NCBI RefSeq assembly: GCF_964355755.1
Contig: NC_092679.1
Coordinates: 13,568,932-13,632,931, forward strand
Direction: 5' to 3'
DNA from: Antedon mediterranea
Taxonomy: Eukaryota; Echinodermata; Crinoidea; Comatulida; Antedonidae
Length of the DNA: 64,000 nucleotides
Both the position numbers and the translations under genes were made by a program. This document shows, one piece after another, positions 1-11,264 of the stretch (within the stretch, counting starts at the first letter, position 1; the number at the start of each line of letters is the position of its first letter). The notes under the pieces were generated by a model. The model saw only the letters and a program-made list of their open reading frames with translations, was not told the DNA's origin and ran no database searches.

Positions 1-712
1 ATCCACGATGTTGTTAATAGAGCCAGTAAGAGATTACATATGTTGACATGTTTAAAAAGATTTGGAATGCCTTGTAACCATCTGCGTCAAATGTATATTA
101 GCCACATAAGACCTGTAACTGAATATGCGTGTCCGGTATTGCACTCTGCCTTAACCATAGCACAATCCATGGAGCTTGAATCTATACAGAAACGCGCATG
201 TAGAATAATTCTCGGACAAAAATATGCATCTTATGATCAAGCAATTAAACTACTTAATCTTAAATTTTTAGATCAAAGAAGAGAAGATATTCTTCTTGAT
301 TTTGCTAAAAATCTTAACAAAATCGTCCCTAACGCACTTCCTAAATTGAGAGGCGAAACGTGTGGCAGGATACTTAGGAATGCTAAGAAGCAAAGTGAAA
401 TATATGGCAATACTAAAAGATTCAACAACTCATGTTTCCCAGCACTGTGTAGACTAATTAATAAACCAAAATAAACACATTTCGTGCTTAAGAACAACAA
501 TAATAATAATAAGTACTTTCATCAGTTTTTTCCATGTGTAATATCTCCTTTTTAAAAATATTTTTTTTTTTAACTTTTTAACTTTTTAATGTTGTAAATT
601 TTGATGTTTGAAAGCTTGTACCAATTTTATATGTAAATCTCTCGCAATTAAGTTTTATTTTATATATACTGCAAAGAGAAATATTGAATAAAAGCAGAAT
701 GAATGAATGCAA
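1..712 (+). mobile_element. LINE (non-LTR retrotransposon) 3' end, 5'-truncated by window edge
   Basis: The reading frame open from the window start to the TAA at 472-474 (a Met codon lies at 40) is the region after the reverse transcriptase of a non-LTR retrotransposon. It carries the usual IRPVTEYACPV, LESIQKRACRIILG and FAKNL blocks, ending in [15 protein letters not shown]. About 240 bases of A/T-rich 3' UTR follow, with an AATAAA at 687 and a short (GAAT)n tail at 699-712. Such microsatellite tails are typical of jockey/L2/CR1-like LINEs. The same C-terminal block, inverted, recurs near 43190-43400. The clade cannot be fixed without the polymerase domain. Confidence 0.85.
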
Positions 713-1158
713 TTGTGCCATGTTCAGTTGGAGTTCCTTTGTTAATATTCTTTTCTAAACATCTGCTGTGTTTCAAATCTAAAACATATTTTTACAAATA
801 AGTAACGTACATACAATAATTCTGTATTGTATGTACTTTAAATGCCAATGAATGTTATTTAGCCTAGGCCCCTTTACCATTTTAAAACTTGGGCATTGTT
901 TAGAAGATAGCAGTTTATATTTAGGCATCATTCCTAGGCTAGCTAGGCCCCTATATCACACACATGGATAGGTAGGACTGCAGTTTATAACTGTTACTAA
1001 GCCTAGCCCTATACTTACTAGCCTAGCTAGGCTTTCTTAGAGAGGACAGTTTTAATATCATTGATGGAGGAAAATGGTTTTATAAATTATTTATTTAATA
1101 TAAAATTATATTAATTATTACTCAGAAAAGAAAATCAATCTCTTTTGGTTCAAATGGT
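713..1158. other. Intergenic, no gene seen
   Basis: A/T-rich spacer between the LINE tail and the histone locus. It holds a short inverted pair around 806-838 (GTACATACAATA / TATTGTATGTAC) and a cluster of AGGCC/CTAGGC words (861-1030). No coding sequence is seen. Confidence 0.6.
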
Positions 1159-1174
1159 GGCTCTGAAAAGAGCC
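1159..1174 (-). terminator. Histone 3' stem-loop (second copy, behind the PRPF18 fragment)
   Basis: The minus strand reads GGCTCTTTTCAGAGCC followed by ACCA. This is the canonical metazoan replication-dependent histone hairpin (6-bp stem, TTTC loop), bound by SLBP. A purine-rich AACCAAAAGA follows, as expected for the histone downstream element. It lies 36 bases past the stop codon of a reading frame that is not a histone. Confidence 0.9.
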
Positions 1175-1209
1175 TTTTGGTGTGAGAAGTCTTTGACTGT
1201 GTGTACTGC

Positions 1210-1605
1210 CTATCCACGGATATATTCAACACACCGCGACGGGTCCATTGGATATTGTCTCTGGCAAAGAGTCATTAACCTTTTCAATCCCTGGATGTAT
1301 TTTCTTTGTGTTTTATCATTTAGCACATGAGCAACGTGTTGTGCGTAGATCTTTTCTCTTCCAGTACGGGCATGAATACCCACCATAGTGACTCCTATTG
1401 GCCAAGGGGCATTGCCTACTGCCATTTGGAGATAAGCATCATTTGCCTTCACATAGTTTCTGTCCAATAAAAATCCAACAATCAACTTTAAATGTTCCAA
1501 GATATCTGTTGCAACATTCCTTTTCTTAAGTTTCCTTAAAAGTGGCTTAAGATAAGTTTTGGTTTGCGAATGAGTGGCGCTCAGTAACTTTCCTTTTGTA
1601 CTTCT
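1210..1605 (-). pseudogene. PRPF18: PRPF18 C-terminal fragment fused in frame to an H4 gene tail
   Basis: The minus strand is open for about 130 codons and matches the conserved C-terminal domain of pre-mRNA-splicing factor 18, a second-step spliceosome factor. Blocks in order: [88 protein letters not shown]. The expected C-terminal NAL is replaced by IRG and a stop. From CGTGGATAG onward the DNA matches the end of H4 (GGTGGATAA), the histone 3' UTR and its stem-loop. Upstream the frame meets a TGA in H4-type 3' UTR, so no start codon or N-terminal half is present. The absence of introns suggests an RNA-derived copy. Whether it is transcribed is unknown; the open frame argues for recent origin or constraint. 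Confidence 0.85.
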
Positions 1606-1620
1606 TTTGGTTCAAATGGT

Positions 1621-1636
1621 GGCTCTGAAGAGAGCC
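1621..1636 (-). terminator. Histone 3' stem-loop of the H4 gene
   Basis: The minus strand reads GGCTCTCTTCAGAGCC then ACCA, 36 bases after the H4 stop codon. A purine-rich AACCAAAAGAAG at 1601-1612 is the likely U7 snRNA target (histone downstream element). This signals the non-polyadenylated 3' end of replication-dependent histone mRNA. Confidence 0.95.
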
Positions 1637-1672
1637 TTTTTGGTTTGAGAAGTCTTTGGCTGTGTGTACTGC

Positions 1673-2085
<413 letters not shown>

Positions 2086-2220
2086 ATCTAGCCCTACAGT
2101 AATAACGTTGACATAACTCAATGTGACCTCTTACGGGTTAGGAAATTCCTTATTGTGATTCGGGCGGTAAATTAAAACTAAAAATTAGAATTGCGCTTAA
2201 AAATTGAATATTAAGAAAAT

Positions 2221-2264
2221 CATAGCAACATTCTTAACTTGTATAAGATAAGAATGTTGCTATG
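2221..2264. repeat. Perfect 16-bp inverted repeat (hairpin)
   Basis: CATAGCAACATTCTTA (2221-2236) is exactly inverted as TAAGAATGTTGCTATG (2249-2264) around a 12-base loop. It sits between the H4 promoter and the BEL/Pao fragment. It may be the end of a small element or a transcribed hairpin. Confidence 0.8.
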
Positions 2265-2389
2265 TGTATCCTGCTCCTTTGTTTGGTCACCTAGGTAGGG
2301 GTCCGGGACCGCGACAGAACGAGAACGGATGGGGGCCCTCCAAAGAAATTGCATTTTATTTGTCAGGCATTTGTATGATTTGTTTTTAT

Positions 2390-3304
<915 letters not shown>

Positions 3305-3342
3305 TTACTTTCGAATTTCGAAATTAGATTTACGGTTTGGGT

Positions 3343-3438
3343 TCGTTTATAAGCAACCTGATAAGCAACCTGATTGCTGAAGGCAATTAGGAAACGTAAT
3401 GTGATTGGAAAAAATGTAGCTTATTACACGTCCGCATA
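3343..3438 (-). promoter_or_regulatory. Remnant H3 promoter
   Basis: Minus-strand TTATAAACG lies about 45 bases upstream of the H3 ATG, with CCAATCAC (3401-3408) further upstream. The TGCGGACGTG word shared with the H4 promoter is at about 3427-3436. Confidence 0.5.
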
Positions 3439-4224
3439 CAAATCTATCAAATCATCAATAGATACTCAGATCGCGCTGGTTTTCGTGAAACAAAAATAGG
3501 CCTAGATACAAAACAAAAGGATAAATACACCTAGGCCTATATATACTGTATTATCCATCTTCCTCCTATTCGATTTTAATTAAACAATAATACTGTAAGT
3601 AATTATAGTAGTAGTAAATTATAGTTTATACACAGCACAAGTACTTTCTTTAAATATGAAGGATGTGGTGTATGTATGTGGGCAGATTTCTCCACAGGGT
3701 AAGGTTTTAACCACAGTAAATGATTGTCATTTCATTAATTTTACCGATAATTAATATTAAGATGGCTCCAACTTTTTATTTCTTCTAATAATTTTTCATC
3801 TTTAAAATATTATATTATATATATATGCCATAGACACCATCCTTAATACGCGGCACCCCCGAGTCCTGGGACTTGGGGAACATGTTTCTTTTATTATTGA
3901 CCTTCCGTCATTAATTGGAAGGTGGTACATATTATGACAACCGATTCTATTATCTCTATTTCGAATTAGAAAACAATATTGCTTTATTTCACAGTGGACA
4001 TTCGGCATTTTGTTACTAATGGACACTTAAGAACAGTCAGGAAAATTCAAAAGAATTGCCATGTTACTCTATACGAGGTACCTGCTATGTGCTGTACACT
4101 TGTTTAAAAGTCAACATTAGACTGAAACAAGGTTCATACAGTATATAGTAAGCCTCCTATCTACAATCCGCAATTGACATTCAGATTCTGTATGAATTTT
4201 GTCCAGACAGCAATGCAAAAAGAA
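3439..4224. repeat. A/T-rich spacer and start of a large dispersed repeat
   Basis: No gene is seen. From about 3608 to 3785 the sequence is repeated at 12659-12945, with identical runs such as TTATACACAGCACAAGTACT and AAGATGGCTCCAACTTTTTA. This marks the edge of a repeat family that fills much of 3.6-6.8 kb and 11.2-12.9 kb. Confidence 0.7.
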
Positions 4225-4345
4225 CATTAATAAAGTGGGCATACCACATTCATGTGGTGTCTCCTGTGTGTATTCTCAAATGATTAATTGAATTATATAT
4301 TTAAATTATTAAAGACAGCACTCTTCCAATCGTTACGAAGGCCTT
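4225..4345 (-). pseudogene. C2H2 zinc-finger relic
   Basis: The minus strand encodes KAFVTIGRVLS and, after stops, HLRIHTGETPHECG. This is the finger helix/linker pattern (H-TGE-K/T-P) of C2H2 Krueppel-type arrays. Only parts of two fingers survive; stops interrupt the frame. Confidence 0.7.
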
Positions 4346-4523
4346 AGACACCATCCGTACATCTAATAAATAAAAAGCAGCTATAAATATTTATCGGAAT
4401 GAGAGTGACAATAAGGATTAACTTTAAAAGAATAAACACTAGAACAAAGAGAATTTCAAGTAGAATTTATTTTAAAAAATATCAATCACAAGATTAAATA
4501 CATCTTGAGACAAGATAAATAAT

Positions 4524-5429
4524 TTGCAGAAGCAAAAAGAAAGATGTAATTGGGTATACCGCATTCATGTGGTGTCTCCTGTTTGTATTCTCAAATTATG
4601 CATGAATTCTATATTTATAAGACCACTTTCCCAATCATACACAGGACAATATTGCTTTCAAAATTTACCAACATATAATAGTCCAATGCTGATTGTGTTT
4701 CTTTCCACAATGTTCACATTCATAGGTCACGTGCACCACGACGATAGAATTATTGCCGAAACCGATTTGTTCGTTTACGGTGTTCTATCTCTGGTAGCGT
4801 TGGTGTACGAACCGACCATCAACAACGGTTCGTTGATGATACGCGTAAATGGATTGTTTTGTGGAATAGTTGCTTCGAACATTAACACTAAACTGTGCGT
4901 CGAGTTCGAAAAAGAAACTCGACGTTCTTGTAAATATTTGAAGATTATGCACGGCGTAAATCGAAAACGACACAAAACGTGCACGAATACGAATACAAAA
5001 GACGACATTGAGGTGCATCATCGCGAATACGAATTTTTTCCTTTGGTGTCGGCCAGAAACGAAGATCCCGACCTAGTTTATTCGTGCTATAATCCATTGT
5101 CGATGCACACCGAACTCGAATTGGAAATTACGCTGATTTCTTCATGGCGACAAAGTGTATCTGTTGAAGATGAAGAAATATGTAGGCGATTGAACGACGA
5201 ACACGGTATATTTGACGCGAAGAATTGTGTACAAAAAATCGATTTCGATGTAATGTATTTGAATTGGATGGAAATCGAAATAGTGAAAAGAATGCTTTGG
5301 TTTTTAATGTCTCAACAGCCATCTGCCCGCGACTGTTTTTCGTCGATGGTTGGTGATAGACGGTGGTTATATAAATTTACGAGTTATATTTCAGGTACTT
5401 GGCACCCTAGATCCAGGGACTATTATTGA
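4524..5429 (+). CDS. Unidentified open reading frame; insert-derived part 4726-5396
   Basis: A 301-codon open frame. The first ~67 codons are repeat-derived. About 220 codons (4726-5396) come from a segment absent in the sister repeat at 11780-11870, where ~90 bases of zinc-finger relic stand instead. The insert differs in composition: richer in CpG, with many ACG, TCG, CGA and GAC codons. It has no internal stop. Visible features: a hydrophobic N-terminal stretch (FVYGVLSLVALVYEP), a basic stretch (NRKRHKTC), an acidic segment (VEDEEICRRLNDEHG) and a Trp/Met-rich C-terminal part (LNWMEIEIVKRMLWFLM). I recognise no domain. The gain of AG|G at both borders hints at an exon-like or captured fragment. 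It may be host, viral or transposon coding sequence; function unknown. Confidence 0.45.
   Translation: MQKQKERCNWVYRIHVVSPVCILKLCMNSIFIRPLSQSYTGQYCFQNLPTYNSPMLIVFLSTMFTFIGHVHHDDRIIAETDLFVYGVLSLVALVYEPTINNGSLMIRVNGLFCGIVASNINTKLCVEFEKETRRSCKYLKIMHGVNRKRHKTCTNTNTKDDIEVHHREYEFFPLVSARNEDPDLVYSCYNPLSMHTELELEITLISSWRQSVSVEDEEICRRLNDEHGIFDAKNCVQKIDFDVMYLNWMEIEIVKRMLWFLMSQQPSARDCFSSMVGDRRWLYKFTSYISGTWHPRSRDYY
4535..4660 (-). pseudogene. C2H2 zinc-finger relic
   Basis: A second degenerate copy of the same finger-linker block (minus strand HTG-type linker next to PHECG), 300 bases from the first. It matches the relic at 11585-11690 closely. It is cut on its right side by the unrelated cassette beginning at about 4726. 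Confidence 0.6.
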
Positions 5430-5599
5430 TCCACCACGCTAGGGTCCAATCGGAATCCAGTTGCTGGTTCCTCTAATGGTGGAAGAGGTGGAAGATGTGC
5501 AGGAATGTGGGAAATTTTAACAATGTCAATGATTCCAAATAAGGATCAAATTGATGCTGTTGACATTTGTGAACATTTAATCCAATGTGATACTCAAGA

Positions 5600-6180
5600 C
5601 ATCCAGGAAAACGTAAACAATAAATTATTATCAAAGGAATAAATACTTTAGATTTAAAATATACTCAAGAAAGTCCTGGAGAAATGCAATTTCATGACTG
5701 ACAACAATGCTAAAATATCCAAGACAAGATAAATATCAATTAATATTTATTATATTTAATAAGGAACGATGAATACTTTAGATTTAAAATATACTAAAGA
5801 AAGTCCTTGAGAAATATGCAATTTCATGACTGACAACAATGCTAAAATATCCAAGACAAGATAAATATCAATTAATATTTATTATATTTAATAAGGAACG
5901 ATGAATACTTTAGATTTAAAATATGCTAAAGAAAGTCCTTGAGAAATATGCAATCTCATGACTGACAACAATGCTAAAAATATCCAAGACAAGGTAAATA
6001 TCAATTAATATTTATTATATTTAATAAGGAACGATGAATAATTTAGAATCAAAATATACTAAGGTCCTGGAGAAATATGCAATTTCATGACTGACAACAA
6101 TGCTAAAAATATTCAAGACAAGGTAAATATCAATTAATATTTATTATATTTAATAAGGAACGATGAATACTTTAGCGTTA
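5600..6180 (+). repeat. Tandem ~130-bp repeat, about 4-5 units
   Basis: Units beginning at an AAGGAACGATGAATA word recur near 5761, 5892, 6026 and 6157. Each contains TTTAGATTTAAAATATACTA, ATGACTGACAACAATGCTAA and ATCAATTAATATTTATTATA. Two more units occur at 12120-12375 in the sister copy. No coding function is seen. Confidence 0.85.
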
Positions 6181-6515
6181 AGCGTCAAGGCCCAGTTTGA
6201 AACCGATTTAGATTATTTCAATGGACAAAGTGGAAGCCTATGTGATGTGATTTTCTGTACATGGTTTCAAGATTTAACAACCCTCGGATACCTGGCAGGA
6301 TCGGATTTTAACATCAGGCAGCCAAGATTATCTTAGGTACAGGTACTTATCTGCCATATTTTATTTATCTGTAATTGAAGCATCGCCTATAGAGATGAGC
6401 ACTGTAAAAGCAATTATTGAATGTAGCTTATAAATGGCTGACAAATTCCAGCTGAAGCAGATAAGTGCTCATATTTGATCCAAGCAATTTATGCTAGTCA
6501 AAGAGATGCGATGAA
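6168..6515 (+). pseudogene. Degenerate copy of a dispersed coding repeat
   Basis: It starts MNTLALSVKA in frame with the last tandem unit and contains QSGSLCDVIFCTWFQ, then stops. Better copies lie at 13761-14095 and 16067-16401. The LCDVIF word recalls the first strands of a BTB/POZ domain, but the rest does not fit, so this is only a suggestion. Confidence 0.5.
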
Positions 6516-6804
6516 CAAATAAAAATTTTAAATATTTTAGATTCAAAATATTGCTGAAAATCTTTCAGAAATATGTAATTATCTGTTACAGCGGAATGCT
6601 CAAAATATCCAGGACAAAGTAAACATCAATTCTTATTTCTTATATTGAATAAGAAAAAATGAATACTTTCAAAATATACTAAAAAAAGTCATGAAGAAAT
6701 ATACAATTTGTTACCGAGAAGAATGCTAAAAATATAAAGGTAAACATCAATTGATATTTCATATAGAAAATGGAAAGATTTTAGATTCTAAACACATTGT
6801 GTTA

Positions 6805-6860
6805 AATTTTTTTCCACAATGTTCACATTCATAAGGTTTCTCTCCATATGTATTCCTAGA
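6805..6860 (-). pseudogene. C2H2 zinc-finger linker relic
   Basis: The minus strand reads NTHGEKPYECEHCGK, a standard HGEKPY linker followed by the C-X2-C of the next finger. It is isolated. Similar relics are at 11760-11860 and 18447-18490. Confidence 0.7.
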
Positions 6861-6995
6861 TCAACAAACCGAAAATAACAAACAATAATGCCAAATTTCC
6901 TCAATTTTCACTAGGCCTAAGTGACAACTCACTAAGTAAAGAGCCGCGATTTACATAAACCACAGCTTGTGGTCTGACAGTGCAACATAAACAGA

Positions 6996-9900
6996 TAGTA
7001 GAGCAGTTAATGACATGAGCTGTGCATTTTATTACCAAAGCATGAAACTTGGCACAAAGTTTCTTTGATGTATATAGATTCAAAATATCAGGGGGTGCCA
7101 AGTGTCCAACGTCCGGTATGGCGGCCATCTTGATTTCAAAATGGCCACCATAAAAACAAAAAATTTTCATATCTTGGCAACTATACACATTAGAGACTTA
7201 ATTCTGGTCTCAAATTGTTCACAAACCATATATTTCTATTTGCTCTAATGAAAAGTTTCGTCCAAAAATGACCGGAAATGACGTTTCTTACAGTTTGACC
7301 TTTGACCTCGTATTTGTATATCTCTGATTTTGGTGTCATTTTGTTCAGAATAAATACATTTATATTTGTAGTAATGAAACATTTTCACATAAAATGACCG
7401 GAAATACAATTTATGACCTTTGACATTAATTTATTGATTTTTAATGTGAATATACTGTAGGTGGTTTTTGTTGGTCTAAAGTGCACCTAATTTTGAACTT
7501 TAACCTGATAGGCGTAATTATATTAAATGATTAATGGACTTAAATTGTATATAGTACATAAAATTGGTAAACATTGTGCTTGGTGGTACCATTAGTTCAA
7601 TGATGTTGGCACCTTCTGATTCGCTAAAAGTTTTAATAGTTTGACAGAGGAAATAACATACATGTTATTGAATACCGTAAAACCTCGAAAAGGTGATAGT
7701 ATGAGCTTCTTTTCGAGACAGACTGTATTTGATTGTCAAATGAATACTAGTATGATGATCGTGTTTATATCAATATATTATTAATGACCTTACAAAGAAC
7801 CCTTTCTATTTCAACAATTAAGCCACAGTTATTCTACAATTTATTGTTTTCCAAGTGGTAGGCTTATTTTGATTGCATCTTATTTTTGTATGCTTCCTCG
7901 GTTAATATGGTCCTAACCCTCCTTCTTTGTCTGTAGATGATCTTATACCCCATTCTTTGTCTGTGGATGGTCTTTACCCGCTTCTGTGTCTGTTGATGGT
8001 ATTATTACACCCCTTTCTTTATGTGTGGATGGTCTTACACCCATTTCTTTGTCTGTGGATGGTCCTACACTCCCTTCTTTGTCTGTGGATGGTCCTACAC
8101 CCCTTCTTTTTCTGTGGATGGTCCTACACCCCCTTCTTTGTCTGTGGATAGTCTTATGCATCCTTCTTTGTCTGTGGATGGTCTTACACCCCTTTCTTTG
8201 TCTGTGGACGGTCTTATACCCTTTTCTTTGTCTGTGGATGGTCTTATACCCCTTCTGTGTCTGTTGATGGTATTACACCCCTTTCTTTGTCTGTTGATGG
8301 TATTAAACCTCTTTCTTTGTGTGTGGATGGTCTTACACCCCTGTCTTTGTCTGTAGATGGTCTTATAATCCCTTCTTTGTCTGTGGGTGGTCTTACATCC
8401 CCTTCTTTGTATGTGGATGGTCCGATGGTCCTACACCTCCTTTTTTGTCTGTGGATGGTCTTATACCCCTTCTTTGTCTGTAAGTGGTCATATACCCCTT
8501 TCTTTGTCAGTGGACGGTTCTACACCCCCTTCTTTGTCTGTGGATGGTCTTACACCCCTTTCTTTTTCTGTGGACGGTCTTATACCCCCTTCTGTGCCTG
8601 TGGGTGATCTTATACCTCTTCTTTGTCTGTTGATGGTATTACACCCCTTTCTATTTGTCCGTTGATGGTATTACACCACTTTTTTTGTATGGCTGGTCTT
8701 GCACTCCTTTAATTTGTCTGTGGATGGTCTTATACCCCTTCTTTATCTGTAAGTGGTCCTATACCCCTTTCTTTGTCAGTGGTGGATGGTCTTACACCCC
8801 TTCTTTGTCTGTGGACGGTTCTACACCCCCTTCTTTGTCTGTGGATGGTCTTACACCCCTTTCTTTTTCTGTGGACGGTTTTATACCCCTTCTGTGCCTG
8901 TGGGTGATCTTATACCCCCTTCTTTGTCTGTTGATGGTATTAACACCCCTTTCTTTGTCCGTTGATGGTATTACACCCCTTTTTGTATGTGGATGGTCTT
9001 ATTTCTTTGTCTGTGGATGGTCTTATTTCTTTGTATGTGGATGGTCTTATACCCCCTTCTTTGTCTGTGGATGGTCTTATATCCCCTTCTTTGTCTGTGG
9101 ATGGTCTTCTCCCCTTCTTTGTCTGTGGATGGTCCTACACCCCCTTCTTTGTCTGTGGATGGTCCTACACCCCTTATTTGTCTGGGGATGGTCTTATACC
9201 CTCTTCTTTGTCTGTAAGTGGTCCTACGCCCCCTTCTTTGTCTGTGGATGGTCCTATACCCCTTTTTTTGTCAGTGGATGGTCTTATATCCCCTTCTTTG
9301 TCTGTGGACGATCCTACATCCCCTTCTTTGTCTGTAGATGGCCTTACACCCCTTTCTTTGTCTGTGGATGGTCCTATACCCCTTTTTTTTGTCAGTGGAT
9401 GGTCTTATATCCCCTTCTTTGTCTGTGGACGGTCCTACATCCCCTTCTTTGTCTGTAGATGGCCTTACACCCCTTTCTTTGTCTGTGGATGGTCTTATAC
9501 CTCCTTCTTTGTGTGTGGATGATCTTACACCCCCTTCTTTGTCTGTGGATGGTCTTACACCCCCTTTTTTGTCTGTGGATGGTCTTATACCCTCTTCTTT
9601 GTATGTGGATGGTCTTACAACCCCTTCTTTGTCTGTGGATGGTCTTACACCCCCTTCTTTGTCTGTGGATGGTCTTACACCCCCTTCTTTGTCTGGACCC
9701 ACTACTTTGATTGATTAAATTAGACATTGTTTCTCGTATGATTAGGAAACCAAGACCTTTAAAGTGAAAGTCCACAGGTGGATGCCTAAACAGGTCTTGT
9801 ACAGAACAGTATATTGTAGGTCCATGTCACTAATTTGAGGATTACTTGAATAATTATATTGAGATGTCTTTTACGAATTGATTTAGTTCGGATTTTGCTA

Positions 9901-10663
9901 AAAAATCAATGACTAGAGAAAATCGAGGAAAAGGATTCAGATGAAAAGTTTACAGCAAAGGCCCATTACCATAAGAATGGAGTACATTTTTTTAGATGCA
10001 ACGAAAAAACGATTGACACATCACAGTTTAGCAAACATGTCGGCATAGATGAGCTCAGTGATCTGTCATACTTTATGCCTATCCTATCACATCAAAAGTT
10101 AAAAATTCAGAATAATAATTCTGTGTCATTTATTTCGGTAAAAAAATTAGGTGCATTTATACCAATTTAACCACATACAGTATGTTCACATAATTATATA
10201 TGTCAAAGGTTATAAATTGTATTTCCAGTCATTTTATGTGAAAATATTTCATTACTACAAATATAAATGTCTTTATTCTGAACAAAATGATACCAAAATC
10301 GATTGAAAATGATCAGTAGTTACTGAGATATACAGATAAGAGGTCAAAGGTCAAACTGGAAGAAACATCATTTCCTGTCATTTTTGGACGAAACTTTTCA
10401 TTAGAGCAAATAGAAATATGTGGTTTGTGAACAATTTGAGACCAGAATCAAGTCTCTACTGTTTATAGTTGCCAAGATATGAACACTTTTTGTTTTTATG
10501 GTGGCCATTTTGAAATCAAGATGGCCGCCATACCGGACGTTGGACACTTGGCACCCCCCGATATTTTGAATCTATATACATCAAAGAAACTTTGTGGAAA
10601 GTTTCATGCTTTGGTAATAAAGTGCACAACTTGGCTATTTTTATGGCGTTAACTGCTCTACTA
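6996..10663. mobile_element. Foldback-type element: ~0.5-kb inverted repeats around a minisatellite
   Basis: The outer arms are inverted copies of each other: 6996-7497 and about 10146-10663. Both start TAGTAGAGCAGTTAA and share long blocks (for example ATTACCAAAGCATGAAAC and AAGATGGCCGCCATACCGG on opposite strands). The inner ends share GTGCACCTAATTT / GTGCATTTATACC-like sequence. Between them lie 2.6 kb dominated by a 30-bp minisatellite. There is no transposase. Long terminal inverted repeats with internal tandem repeats are the hallmark of Foldback-like elements. No clear target-site duplication is visible. Confidence 0.8.
7912..9708. repeat. Minisatellite, ~30-bp unit, about 60 copies
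   Basis: The unit is CCTTCTTTGTCTGTGGATGG plus TCTTACACCC with variants. Because 30 is divisible by 3 and the unit lacks stops in most frames, several frames on both strands stay open for hundreds of codons (SVDGL-PSL, VCGWSYTPFF, RPSTDKEGGV). These are by-products of the repeat, with no start context or other sign of a gene. Confidence 0.95.
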
Positions 10664-11264
10664 GAGAGAGTATATTGATCCAGTTCGTTTGGTCAAAGTT
10701 CTGCTTTTTAAATATTCCTTTTTACAAGACAACATAAGTATAAAGATTCAAGGAGATGGTGCTCAAATGGGTAGTTGTAAAATTACTTGTGGGAATTTCA
10801 TTTCTTAACCACGAAATAAAGCTGTTTGGCATATCCTATCAAAATCTAAAAGAAAATTTACCCAGTTACACTTTTCTATGATTGTGATAACCTAGAAGAA
10901 AACTTAAAAATTCCTTTTCTGGAAAGATTAGTTAAACATTTTCAATCAAATTTTACCTTTTATTTAAGTGGAGATGAAATGTTCATCCAAGGTATACTGG
11001 ATGGGTCATCTGTTTTAGGACCACTATAAACAGAGAAAGGTTGGAATATCTATAATGAATGTAGCAAAAAGTTAAAAAAAAAATGTTTTAGAAAACGGTA
11101 TCCGAACAGACTTACCATGCCTAATATTGATAGTATCCATCCAGTTTCATACTGCCATCAATTCCACTTATCTATATACTGGCATGCATTCTTCTCTGGA
11201 TTTCAATGTGTACCAAAAAACTTTTGTCATTAGAAGTTGAACATTACAAGAACCTAGTCTGACA
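10664..11264 (+). pseudogene. Degenerate coding repeat (GDGAQ block)
   Basis: Around 10735-11230 a plus-strand frame with frameshifts reads IQGDGAQMGSCKITCG, later FYLSGDEMFIQGILDGSS and MPNIDSIHPVSYCHQFH. A shorter copy is at 16410-16770. The pattern recalls transposon-encoded proteins common in invertebrate genomes, but I cannot name the family with confidence. Confidence 0.5.

Noticed and set aside
1145-1330. Plus-strand 61-codon frame
   Set aside because: Antisense to the PRPF18-H4 chimera and its stem-loop.
4775-5322. Minus-strand frames opposite the unknown cassette
   Set aside because: They are shorter, overlap each other and have poorer codon composition than the plus-strand frame.
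7912-9708. CRISPR-like array
   Set aside because: The repeat is continuous with no unique spacers, and the genome is animal.
7927-9775. Long open frames on both strands (up to 267 codons) resembling repeat proteins
   Set aside because: They are produced by a 30-bp minisatellite whose unit lacks stops in most frames; several frames are open at once, with no start context or non-repeat domain.
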